From assembly GCA_963575745.1 (NCBI GenBank), contig CAUYUJ010018044.1:62001-126000 (forward strand): DNA of 64,000 bases, read 5' to 3'. Made by a program: the position numbers and the translations under genes. The notes below the pieces were generated by a model. That model was not told the DNA's origin. It saw only the letters and a list, made by a program, of their open reading frames with translations, and did not search any database. How positions within the stretch are numbered: position 1 is the first letter of the stretch; every line of letters begins with the position of its first letter. This stretch comes from Prorocentrum cordatum. Taxonomy: Eukaryota; Sar; Dinophyceae; Prorocentrales; Prorocentraceae. This document shows, piece after piece, positions 1-9,023 of the stretch.

Positions 1-84
1 GGCCCCGCAGAGGCCCAAATCCTTGTAAAACATTCGGGAACTCAATGTTTTTGGCTTTCTCGCCTGTTCGGTTCCGATGGCCAT

Positions 85-860
85 CCGAGGCCTCAAGATG
101 GCTCCAAGATGGCCCAAGAGGGCTCTAAGAGCGCTCCCACGGCTCCCAAGAGCGCTTCAAGAGGGCCCCAAGAGGCGCCCAGGAGGCTCCAGGAGGCCCC
201 AAGAGGCGCCCAAGAGGCCTCCAAGAGGCTCCCAAGAGACCCCCAAGAGGCCCCAAGAAGCTCTCCGAGGCACCCAAGACGCTCTAAGAGGCGTCCGGGA
301 CCGCCAAGAGGCCCCCAAGACGCTCCAAGAGGCCTCCACTGGGGGACCCTTCCTCTGTGTGCTGCCCACTTCCCTGATCGAGGCAATTCCTCTGGGCATC
401 GCTTCTGGTCACGGCAGGTCGGGGTCCCGGCGGGTCAGGGTCACGGATGCAGGAACTCCTGGGCGCGGCCCTGGGGGCCCCTGGAGCGCCCCAGGAACGT
501 CCCAAGGAGACGCCAAGTATGTGGCAGGCCCCATGGCCTCAGGTTAAGAGCGTTCCAAGATGGCCGAACTTGTTTTCAAGACGGCCCAGGAGGCGCCCAA
601 GACGCCGCCCCAGGAGGGCACTCAGAGGATCCCAAGAGGGCCAGAAGAGATCAAGTTCATTGATTTTGCTTAGACTTTTGAAAGATTTTGGCGTTACCGC
701 CTATTCAAGCTTCCAACCGCTCAGGACGGCCCAAGAGGCCTCCAATATCGCCGCAAGTCAGCCCCAGATGCTCCAAGGACGGCCCCAAAGACAGCCCAAG
801 AGAGTCCCAAGATAGCCCAAGAGGCCTCCCCAGAGGGCTCCAGAGGCTCCCATGAGGGTC
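85..860 (+). repeat. CAAGANGGCC minisatellite patch, left
   Basis: Degenerate tandem copies of an 11-12 bp unit close to CCAAGAGGCCCC fill about 100-340 and 560-850. A partly unique spacer (345-545) and an AT-richer spacer (about 650-725) interrupt them. The same unit recurs in at least nine other places in the window. Open frames across it on both strands (repeated EAPR or LGASWG peptides) follow from the repeat and are not genes. The AT-richer spacer is itself conserved near 63.1 and 63.75 kb. Confidence 0.85.
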
Positions 861-950
861 CCAGCAGTGCAAGTCCGAGTCGACATATCGAGCCTTCCCC
901 GAGTATTACCCACCATTGGTACACCAACATCTAGCAGCAGTGATGCAATG

Positions 951-978
951 TGGGCCAACGGAGTGAGCGAAGCGATTC
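951..978 (+). other. Short coding-like motif shared with 50.1 kb (WANGVSEAI)
   Basis: Read from the TGG at 951, this stretch encodes W-A-N-G-V-S-E-A-I-H and is nearly identical at DNA level to 50125-50152, which encodes W-A-S-G-V-S-E-A-I-R. Both copies are preceded by Ser/Thr/Asn-rich coding-like sequence. The frame here meets a TAA about five codons later. It probably marks a fragment of a dispersed protein-coding repeat whose family I do not recognise. Confidence 0.5.
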
Positions 979-2833
979 ATAAACACAGGGTCTAATCGCC
1001 CGTACGACATCCCAGACTTTCGCCCACTACATCGACGCAGAGACAATTTACCCTTCACAGACGGCGAAGCGAACCACAGCGAAATCCGCAACGAGCAGGT
1101 TATTCGCATACCATGGGCCGAGCTACCACTACTGTCACAACATAAGAAAATACGACTGATGGAACTTTACCACATAAGGACGACACCCTCAAGGACCTGA
1201 CGGAGAGCACGCAGACTATCTACAACCAGCAGGTCAACACACGCTACAGTTTCATCGTCGACCAAAACAGCGGCGTCAACACGATTCACAAAACCTGCAC
1301 CCCAGTCTGTTCATCTCCTGCATGCCCACTCCCAACATCAACATCGACACGGGCTCAAGACTTCTTTCGTTCACACACCTACTAGAAAACGTAAAACATA
1401 TCTCAGGAGCGGCTGCCCTACACCCTCCGTGGGCAACAGTTATCATTGACCGCACCCACAGACACATCACTCCACCTACCACGTACCAGCAACGTGACTA
1501 CGTCGACACACTACTTACACCATCACACATCATCATCAACCTCGAAAAATGGACCAGCACGGGAAGACTCGAACGTTCCCCACAAGCAGCTGACACACTA
1601 CCAATGCAATGCCTGCTCACGTCACCGTCCCCGCACAACAAGCAGTGGTCCGCAAGCATCGGAGCAAACGCTGCACAGGCACCAACAGACTGGTGCCCTA
1701 CACCGATTCCGAGCACACAAGCACAAAACCAACACAATACCCCCACTTGACCTAGCCCAGGCCGCCCCCAACAGCGCGCAGTCCACACCCTTCCCTACCT
1801 ACCGACCAAGCCGACTTCGACCAGCACGACAATTAGGCCTGTTTCGACAACAACAGCCCACACTTACACGACTTATGCCCAATGTCAGTCAGTCACGAGA
1901 TGCACTGCCCAGCCCCCTGGAGACCTTTTGCCAACAACGACCCAGACCATGCGACAGCCGCACATTTCAACATCGCACGCAAGTACTACACCCAGCGCTT
2001 CCCAGGAGACTTCCACATCATCGACCACTGGCACAGACGTTTTGACAAACCTATCAATAAGTACTCCGCCAACGGCCACCCACCGTATAGAATATCACAC
2101 TCACCTTTCCGACTCCCATGCCCCATGTCAGCCAGACCCAAGCCAACCTGAACCTCCCAATGCAACTTCTCCTTGACGACGCAAGACAAATCGATCAAGA
2201 CACCCCACCACCAATACCACACCATGGCAACAGAGAACAGCCCGCCATTTTGATGAGCAAGCACATGCTGTAGCAGAAATTTTGCCAAGATTTCGACTTC
2301 AGGCTGAAGCTCGCAATGTAAACAGAACGCGCGCAACATGATCAATGACCCGGCGACGACCACTCTGACAAGCACTACCACCCACCCATTCACTCACATG
2401 TCGAAATGGCTAGTCATCATCCCAGGGCCCAGCTGGTCAGACGACTGACATGTGGCAACCGCACTACGTACCAAAACGACCTGCCAACACCACGGTGACC
2501 CGACCAGAAACCGCAGCAGCAACATCACTTCCACCAGCATCGACAGCGAACAGCTCAACCAAGAGCAGCCTGAAGAACACCGGACACCACCAACCGACCA
2601 ACTCCATCAACAACCGCACCACCACACCGAGGCGCAGACCGATTCTAATCCGCAGCCTGCACCACAGGTGCCGCAACCACCACCATCCGTGCCACATAAG
2701 CCACTGCGCATCCAACTAGTTATGCCGCCACCCACCACATTCACAGCAAGATTCAGAGGGCTAGCCGACACACCAAAAGAGCCACGCGCCACCCATATAT
2801 ACATCTATATATATATACACATAAATATATGTA

Positions 2834-2866
<33 letters not shown>

Positions 2867-3540
2867 GTTTAGCCGCCATACGAGGTCTACTTCTCACCCA
2901 AGGCCCCCCACCACCAACGCTAGACGACCAAGAATACTGACAAACAAGATCGACACAACTGAACCCACCCGCTCAAAACCCCAACGACTACACCAACAAG
3001 GTATTCTCGGATTGCCCACGCGACATGCAGCTGCACCAACATCAGTACGTCCAATACATTAACCACAACATACCGCCTCCAGCCACACCATCACAACCCT
3101 CACCACTGACATCAACCACCGAGCAACATCATCAGACTGCGTATGCAGCAAGCGCCAACCCACACCAACAACAAGAGAACCGATCCTCCAACACCACACG
3201 GCGACATTCCGACAATGGATGTCAATGGATCCGTATGTATTGATATACCGCTCGTACCAAGGGGCGCCAGGAGGTTCTCAGAGGGACTAGGGTACACGGT
3301 TGGGGTCGGCGACAGCCTTAGCTGCTCAACGAACTTGGTAGTGATATGCTGGCAGTCCTACATCTTCTGGGCAAGGGCCAGGCATTCGACGCATTTTGTA
3401 ACAATGAAAAGCCATGACAACGGCCTCAATTTGCAATTGATTTGGAGCTCCTTCAAGACCAAGTCTTGCTGCTAAGCCACACGGCGGATCTGCTCCGAAA
3501 ACCAGGCACCACAATGCCTACGCATTCTAGGTACCCCAAT
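967..3540 (+). pseudogene. Decayed A/C-rich coding-like region, unknown family
   Basis: About 2.6 kb whose top strand is strongly rich in A and C. Successive plus-strand open runs hand over between frames: 967-1200, 1176-1385, 1322-1750 (opens with ATG), 1882-2151, part of 2452-2790, 2944-3242 and about 3328-3540 (broken by one TGA). The translations contain ordinary-looking mixed segments, for example IPWAELPLLSQHKKIRLMEL and HFNIARKYYTQRFPGDF, beside Thr/His/Pro-rich stretches expected from composition alone. No domain is recognised. Frameshifts and stops suggest an old broken gene or retroelement, but A/C-rich DNA has few stops by chance, so this may be over-read. Confidence 0.33.
2794..2867. 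repeat. (TA)n microsatellite
   Basis: Imperfect TA/ATAC dinucleotide tract of about 74 bp inside the A/C-rich region. It separates the 2452-2790 and 2944-3242 open runs. Confidence 0.95.
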
Positions 3541-3561
3541 GGGACGTGACCCCCTCGTAAC

Positions 3562-3987
3562 ATGTGCACTACTCCATCCCCTCCTTTGTTTTACATCACC
3601 TGGTTTCTTGATCGTCGTGTGGATCATTATCACCACCATCACTTTATGCCATACTGTGTTGCGCACGCATCCAGTTGCCACTCCACGGCTGCACTGTTTT
3701 CTTACGGAGCCAGCCGAGCGAGCCACAGACGACTACCCCACCTCCCTCGAAAGATCGATCCTAGCCACCTCCATCACCCCAACCACTCTGACAGTGCATC
3801 TGCTCGACCTGAATACGATTTCCGCGTGTACAACCACGCTTTCAGAGGCACGCTCCGCATTTGGCTACAATGTGCTCTTTTGCTCCTGCAGTCTACTCCA
3901 GCCTCGCTCGAGGCACTCAGTGGTGCTCCCCGTAAGGCCGAGCGGATCATGTATTCCTCCTCTTCTATAGTTTATCGTCTTTGCTGA
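3562..3987 (+). CDS. Possible small ORF, hypothetical (141 aa)
   Basis: ATG-initiated open frame of 141 codons ending in TGA at 3987. The N-terminal half is His/Ser/Pro-rich. The C-terminal half contains a plausible amphipathic/hydrophobic segment (RGTLRIWLQCALLLLQS). It lies immediately after the A/C-rich decayed region, on the same strand as the LINE. No homology is recognised, and another open frame (3539-3970) overlaps it, so it could be chance. Confidence 0.2.
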   Translation: MCTTPSPPLFYITWFLDRRVDHYHHHHFMPYCVAHASSCHSTAALFSYGASRASHRRLPHLPRKIDPSHLHHPNHSDSASARPEYDFRVYNHAFRGTLRIWLQCALLLLQSTPASLEALSGAPRKAERIMYSSSSIVYRLC

Positions 3988-4653
3988 CCTTCGTCGCCCA
4001 AAGCACACGCACTGCCAACAGCCTGCTTTACATATGCCGGCCTGCCCTTTCACGGCCCCCTGCAGAGACTTGGACACCTCAGGGAATGGACGGAGCTGGC
4101 TTCGTGTGAGCAGGGCTCGAGGAAGTTGGGGGTGTGTCAGGACGGAGCCCGCTCTAGAAGGAACGACGCGGTATTTCGCCCCTTTGCACCTTCAACCCGC
4201 ACAGCCTTGGGCGGAGCCCGCTCCGTCGTGTAGGCCAGGGTGACTCGCCCGTTGCCCTCACAATCGCCCTCTACACCAACTCTCTTCCTTGTGACCCTGT
4301 CTGCTTTACGGATGTCCTTACGCAGTTGCCTGTGTTGGCAACCTCATAGCTGTCCACGGCTTTAGCCCATGCGTACTTGTGGCTTCTGACAGTTGGCAAG
4401 GGGCACCGCCACCACGAGTTTCACGACTTACGTTCCCGACGAGTCAGCCGACCCTCAGCACCACCACCCGCCCAAGTACGTGTCACACAACTGCCACCCG
4501 CACGCCATTTACTTGCGACGTATATTATTTCGTCTCCCTCTCGTTCGGCGCCTCCCTTCTGTTCATGCTTTTATCACGCTCCCCGTTCTCGGCTTCGGTG
4601 CGATCGCCTCCTCCGTCGCCCAGGTTGCGTCCACACTCTGCGCCCACAACGGA
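3988..4653 (+). other. C/T-rich stretch upstream of LINE, no confident gene
   Basis: Pyrimidine-rich top strand with several overlapping plus-strand open frames and no recognisable domain. Possibly the 5' untranslated region or promoter region of the LINE, or a continuation of the decayed coding region. No TATA-like element stands out. Confidence 0.3.
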
Positions 4654-5325
4654 ATGCTCTGTCTGCCGTTTTCCTCATTGTCGAACCTGCTCCTGCTGCA
4701 CGCAACTGGGCTCAGTGTATGTCCCATCGCTGAAGTCGGTCAAATGTTTCACCAGCTTCCCGACGCAACGGCCATCAAGACGGTGTCGGCCCAACGCGGC
4801 CTCGTCACGTGTCGCGAAACAACTTCGCCGGCCCTGCACAAGTTGAGGCCGGGCACATCTTACAAAACTGAAACAGAACCCCGGGCCCGCGCCCTTGCTG
4901 GGGACAGAGCAGAGGAGGACGGGGAGGAGGAGGAGGAGGAGGAGAAAGCCATTTGGCCTCTTGGGGCCAGCCGATCCCGATCGATCCATCGGGGTCGGTC
5001 GGCGCCTGCCGCCCGATCGATCGCGGTGGCAGGGCGCATCGCGCATCGGCCAGCCCCCGAGGCCGGGCTCACGCGCGCCGCGCGCCATACCCTGCGGCAG
5101 GGGGCCACCCGTGCCTCCCTGTCCCCTGCCGCAGGCCGCGGCGCTCGCGGCCGCGCTGCGGCCAAGCGGCGGGACGCCGCGTCATCATCGAGGAGGAGCT
5201 CCAGAGGGCGCTGCCCACCGCCGCGAGCGGCAGCAGAGAGCCCAGGACAGGCTCCTGCTCCGCCTGCGGGCAGCGGCCGAGCGCCTGGCCGCCCACCACT
5301 CCGCCCAGCCAGCGATGGCTCGTGA
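4654..5325 (+). CDS. Possible upstream ORF (ORF0) overlapping LINE ORF1 start
   Basis: Open frame of 223 codons from the first ATG at 4654 to TAA at 5325. It overlaps the ORF1 ATG (5315) by 11 nt in another frame. The first third is mixed and mildly hydrophobic, then an acidic Glu run (about residues 90-97) leads into an Arg/Ala/Ser/Pro-rich tail. The frame is open further upstream to about 4393 without an ATG. It may be a real upstream ORF of the element or a by-product of GC-rich DNA. I do not recognise it. Confidence 0.2.
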   Translation: MLCLPFSSLSNLLLLHATGLSVCPIAEVGQMFHQLPDATAIKTVSAQRGLVTCRETTSPALHKLRPGTSYKTETEPRARALAGDRAEEDGEEEEEEEKAIWPLGASRSRSIHRGRSAPAARSIAVAGRIAHRPAPEAGLTRAARHTLRQGATRASLSPAAGRGARGRAAAKRRDAASSSRRSSRGRCPPPRAAAESPGQAPAPPAGSGRAPGRPPLRPASDGS

Positions 5326-8300
5326 TGGTAAGGGCAGAGGCGGTGGTGGCCGTAGCGGCAAAGGCCAGGCCCAAGAGGAAGCAGCACCGCCAGCAGCGCC
5401 CCCATGGCGCCAGGAGAGGTGGCACGGCGCTGGCTGGCGAGAACAGCACTGGCACGCCGAGCCAGCTGCTGAGGAACCGCCCTGGCGCAGGGAGCCGTCG
5501 CGGCCACGACGCTCTGGCCAGGCCAGCCCTCGCCAATGGCCACAGCAGCAGCACCAGCAGCCCAGTCAGCCTCCCTGGCAGCAGCAGCAGCAGCAGCCCA
5601 GGGCGGGCAAGGGTGGCCAGGCCAGCTCCAGCAAAGCGGACCAGCGTGCTCAAAAGGACATCGACTCAGTGGCGGCATGCACGCTGGACCAGGCCACCAC
5701 CCACCCAAAGTGGCAGGCGCCCCCGGCCGACCGCGCAGGCATCCAGAAGTTCCTGAGCACCGCCGATCAGAGGCTGAGGAAGCTGGGCGACCTGATCATT
5801 GCCAAGCAGGCCGCGGGGGACAGCACTGAAGAGCAGTTGAGGGAGATCGCGGTCATCAAGTATCAGAAGCTGGTCACGAGAAGGCCGAACGACCAGCTGC
5901 AGGTGCTCAGCAAGAGGCGCAAGGCCGTCAAACTCGAAGTCATCGCCCTAGAGGCCAAGTCGAACGAGCTGCGGGACGACCTCAAGGCCAAGCAGCAGGA
6001 GTTGAGGCAGCTCGAGTCCAACATCGCCGACGTGAGGGCTGTGCTCGCCGACGGCGGCGCGGCGGACGACGAGGGCGACTGGGACACGGACGGGTTCGGC
6101 TTGGCACCGAGCTGGGATGCTTTCCACAAGGCTGTGATTGACAGGCGCCTGAACAGCGAAGCACCTGGTGACGGACTCCCAGCTTGGCCATCAGGAGTGG
6201 TGGGGCAATCGCCACGATCAAGAGCCAGCTCGGCAGGCAGCGCAACCAGAGGCTTCGCAGATCAGGTGGCCAAGGCAAATGCGGAGCGGGCCCACCAGCA
6301 GCAGCGCCATGCCGAAGCTGAGCAAGAGTTCGCTGCCGAGCTGGCGGAAGTAAGGAGGGTTGCTCGTGAACAAGCGCTCCGCCACAATGGCGAGCAGGCG
6401 AAACTGAGGCTGGCACTCAAGGAGGAGTCAGAGCAGCTGCAGCGCATCACCGCAGCGGAGAGCGCAGCCCAGCAGCAGCAACAGCAGCAACACAAGGCCC
6501 TCCGACATGAGATCAAGAGGCAACAATACGAGCAGCTCGAGTTCGCGACGCAGATGGAGGCCATAATAATCAGCCATGACACAGCCTTCACTCAAGCCAA
6601 GGCAGAGGCGGAAGCCGCGACACACCGGGCAAATCACCTGCATGAGCAGCTCGAGCAAGTACGAGCGGAGCACCGGGAGAAGCCGCAACCCCAGGACGGC
6701 GCCTACCAAGACCTGATGAGGGCAAGAGCCGAGGCACAAGAGTCACTGCGACGGGCCCAGCATGAGAGCGCCCAAGCGACAGCTGCAGCGGGTAATCTCA
6801 AGCAGCAGCTCGCCAGGCAGGAGCTGGTCATGGAAGAGAAGTTCCAGGAGGCCAAAAAGAACCACGCCCTCGAGATAGAAGCTGCCGCCGAATCAGCCAG
6901 GGTCCAGGCAATCGCCCAGGCTCAAGTGGTTGCCAACGCCAAGGGAAAAGGGGCCCTCCCGCCGGCAGAGGCGGCCAGGCTGCAAGGGATCGTCCAGACA
7001 GCAGCACGGCAGCAGGAGCGGCTCACGCAGACCAAAAACGAGCTCGAGGCAGCTGAAGCCCGCATACACGAGCTACAGCAGTACTCCAAGCTTGAGGCGG
7101 GCGCTGCGCAGCGTGCAGCACAGGTGGCATACCATGAAGCAGCGGAGCTGAGAAGCGCCAACAAGGAGCGGCAAGTCCCGCATGAGGTGCAGGCTTTGCA
7201 GTTCGCCCTGCTAAGGACTAGAGCAGAGGAGGAGGAGATCGCGAAGGCCAGCCTGAAGGACAAGGAGGCAATGCGGGCAGAGCTCGAAGGCGGTGTTGAG
7301 GGAATAAGGGCGAGTCTCACCCGCCAAGTCATGATAGAAGAGGCGAACGCACATGACTTGCAGCTGCACACAGAGAGCCTGCGACAGGAACTGAGCAGCT
7401 ACGCGGTGCAGCTGAGCGAGCAAAAGTCCAACGCAGAGGTGCAGGAGCAGGCGCTCGAGGAGGAGCTCGCCCAGGCCCTCACCTTCAGGATCGCCAGCAT
7501 GGAGGAGGCCTCCGCCATGGAAGACTTCGCCAGCCAGCAGAGGACGGGCAGGGAGGAGGCTATCCACCTTGCGCTGCAAGAAAGCCTCCAGCGCTCCAGC
7601 ACGCTGCACACCGAGCTAGACGCCATCGCAAAGAAGGAGCAGCAGGGCGCGTCGGAGACAGAGGAGCTAAAGCTGAGGATGCAGAGCCTGGAAGCCATCG
7701 CAGCCAGCAGGGAACGTGAACGCAAGGCCATGGTCAACCTGTACGCCGAGATGAGGCAATACGGACAGGAGGGCTACGACTTCACCAAGAGGGCAGCTCA
7801 TCATCTCGTCCAAGGGGGCCACCTCCCAACGTCCCAAGAGTCCATGGACGACTACCAGGAGGCCGCCGACCTGTACGAGGAAGCCAGAGGAGCAGCCGAG
7901 GCAGCGGCCGCCACAGTTGAGCCCCCCGTTGCGACCTTCCAAATTGGTGCAGCTGAGGAGCGCCCAGCCAACAGGGGCCGCAGGCAGAGCAGCCCCTCCC
8001 CTCGGAGGCCAGCATCAAATAGGTCAGCCAGGTCAGCAACCCGCCAGACCGACGAAGGCGAGGCCCTCCTCACAGAGCGTGACAGGTCCAGGAGCCCCGA
8101 CAGGCCAGACCCGCACGAGGAGGCAGAAAGATACGAGCGCGAACAAGATGAGTTGCACAGACAAGCTGCTGAGGAGAAAGCACAATGGGAAGCCGTACAG
8201 ATGGAGGAGGAGCTGGAGTCCGCAGTGAGGGACCACGAGGCGAAGGAGATCCAAAGGCGCTACTACGAGGAGGCCCCCCTGACCCAGTTCGGCACAGCGG

Positions 8301-9001
8301 GCGCGCAGGACTCACGAGCGGATGACGACGGCTCGGAGCACGCGCCGATGATCTACCCCGCCAGGTGGCCGCCCTGGAGCCAGGATCACCCCGCACCCGA
8401 GGAGGGTGATGAGATGAGGGGGATCACGCAGCACGAGGCAGACACAGACCTGGCATCCACGTCAAGGGCTAGCTCGGTACCAGCAGAGCAAGGAGACCCT
8501 CCCACCCCGACAGCATCTCAGGTAATCCTCATTCCAGCATCGCCAGCGCCACTCAGCGAGATGTCACTCACGCCCACAGTTCCATTCGGGCATGAGGAGC
8601 AGCGCGGCCACGGTGGTGGAGAGGGAGCCGGCAGCTTCGTATTGACCCCTCCCCCTGCGTCCCAGCAGAACGCGGAGGCGGCAGGGGCCAGCATCGAGAG
8701 GCAGTATGAGGGCATCGACATCATGACGCGCCAGCACACCTCAGCCGCCGCCGCAGCTGCAGCCCTCGAAGAGGCGTTCGGTCCAGTGCCCGCATTTCCA
8801 GGAGAAGACATCAGCCAGGCCCACAAGGGTCAGCGGGTAGACTCTGGAGAGTCAGGCATAGCCCGTTTTCGTGGCCGAGTGGCCCGCAGGAGGGACGAGA
8901 CAAGGGGCACAGCAACCCCCTCCCCTCCTGCAACTCCTGGAGCCGAGGTGCAGGCAGCAGCAGCGCCCGCCGAATCCCCCCGAGGGGGGGAGGGGGCCTA
9001 G
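5315..9001 (+). CDS. LINE ORF1, long coiled-coil protein (1228 aa)
   Basis: The start is the first ATG of this frame (context agcgATGg); the frame is open about 420 nt further upstream without an ATG. Residues 1-110 are basic and rich in Gly, Arg, Trp, Gln and Pro (MARDGKGRGGGG at the start, then Gln runs) and look disordered and RNA-binding. Residues about 130-250 are mostly helical. Residues about 310-830 are a nearly continuous Ala/Glu/Gln/Leu coiled coil. The last about 350 residues are Ser/Pro/Arg- and acid-rich low complexity. No zinc knuckle or RRM is visible. By analogy with LINE ORF1 proteins it should oligomerise and coat the element RNA, but it is several times longer than vertebrate L1 ORF1p (about 340 aa). 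It could instead be a captured myosin-tail-like coiled coil. Confidence 0.85.
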   Translation: MARDGKGRGGGGRSGKGQAQEEAAPPAAPPWRQERWHGAGWREQHWHAEPAAEEPPWRREPSRPRRSGQASPRQWPQQQHQQPSQPPWQQQQQQPRAGKGGQASSSKADQRAQKDIDSVAACTLDQATTHPKWQAPPADRAGIQKFLSTADQRLRKLGDLIIAKQAAGDSTEEQLREIAVIKYQKLVTRRPNDQLQVLSKRRKAVKLEVIALEAKSNELRDDLKAKQQELRQLESNIADVRAVLADGGAADDEGDWDTDGFGLAPSWDAFHKAVIDRRLNSEAPGDGLPAWPSGVVGQSPRSRASSAGSATRGFADQVAKANAERAHQQQRHAEAEQEFAAELAEVRRVAREQALRHNGEQAKLRLALKEESEQLQRITAAESAAQQQQQQQHKALRHEIKRQQYEQLEFATQMEAIIISHDTAFTQAKAEAEAATHRANHLHEQLEQVRAEHREKPQPQDGAYQDLMRARAEAQESLRRAQHESAQATAAAGNLKQQLARQELVMEEKFQEAKKNHALEIEAAAESARVQAIAQAQVVANAKGKGALPPAEAARLQGIVQTAARQQERLTQTKNELEAAEARIHELQQYSKLEAGAAQRAAQVAYHEAAELRSANKERQVPHEVQALQFALLRTRAEEEEIAKASLKDKEAMRAELEGGVEGIRASLTRQVMIEEANAHDLQLHTESLRQELSSYAVQLSEQKSNAEVQEQALEEELAQALTFRIASMEEASAMEDFASQQRTGREEAIHLALQESLQRSSTLHTELDAIAKKEQQGASETEELKLRMQSLEAIAASRERERKAMVNLYAEMRQYGQEGYDFTKRAAHHLVQGGHLPTSQESMDDYQEAADLYEEARGAAEAAAATVEPPVATFQIGAAEERPANRGRRQSSPSPRRPASNRSARSATRQTDEGEALLTERDRSRSPDRPDPHEEAERYEREQDELHRQAAEEKAQWEAVQMEEELESAVRDHEAKEIQRRYYEEAPLTQFGTAGAQDSRADDDGSEHAPMIYPARWPPWSQDHPAPEEGDEMRGITQHEADTDLASTSRASSVPAEQGDPPTPTASQVILIPASPAPLSEMSLTPTVPFGHEEQRGHGGGEGAGSFVLTPPPASQQNAEAAGASIERQYEGIDIMTRQHTSAAAAAAALEEAFGPVPAFPGEDISQAHKGQRVDSGESGIARFRGRVARRRDETRGTATPSPPATPGAEVQAAAAPAESPRGGEGA

Positions 9002-9023
9002 CAGCGCCGCCAGGCTTCAGGTT
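9002..9023 (+). promoter_or_regulatory. 22-nt ORF1-ORF2 spacer
   Basis: ORF1 ends with TAG at 8999-9001. The first ATG in the ORF2 frame is at 9024, with a second, out-of-frame ATG at 9028. The ORF2 frame is also open 150 nt upstream through the end of ORF1 but has no ATG there. The close spacing fits termination-reinitiation; a frameshift in the overlap is the alternative. Confidence 0.6.

Noticed and set aside
93-505. Minus-strand ORFs rich in LGASWG in the minisatellite patch
   Set aside because: All frames of the 11-12 bp repeat give similar peptides, and there are no unique domains.
4895-5314. Upstream extension of LINE ORF1 from a TTG codon
   Set aside because: The frame is open here, but the first ATG is at 5315. 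The extension is Arg/Pro/Ala-rich and typical of GC-rich untranslated DNA.
8871-9023. Extension of ORF2 into the end of ORF1 from a GTG codon
   Set aside because: Eukaryotic initiation at GTG is unlikely, and the first ATG (9024) lies just after the ORF1 stop.
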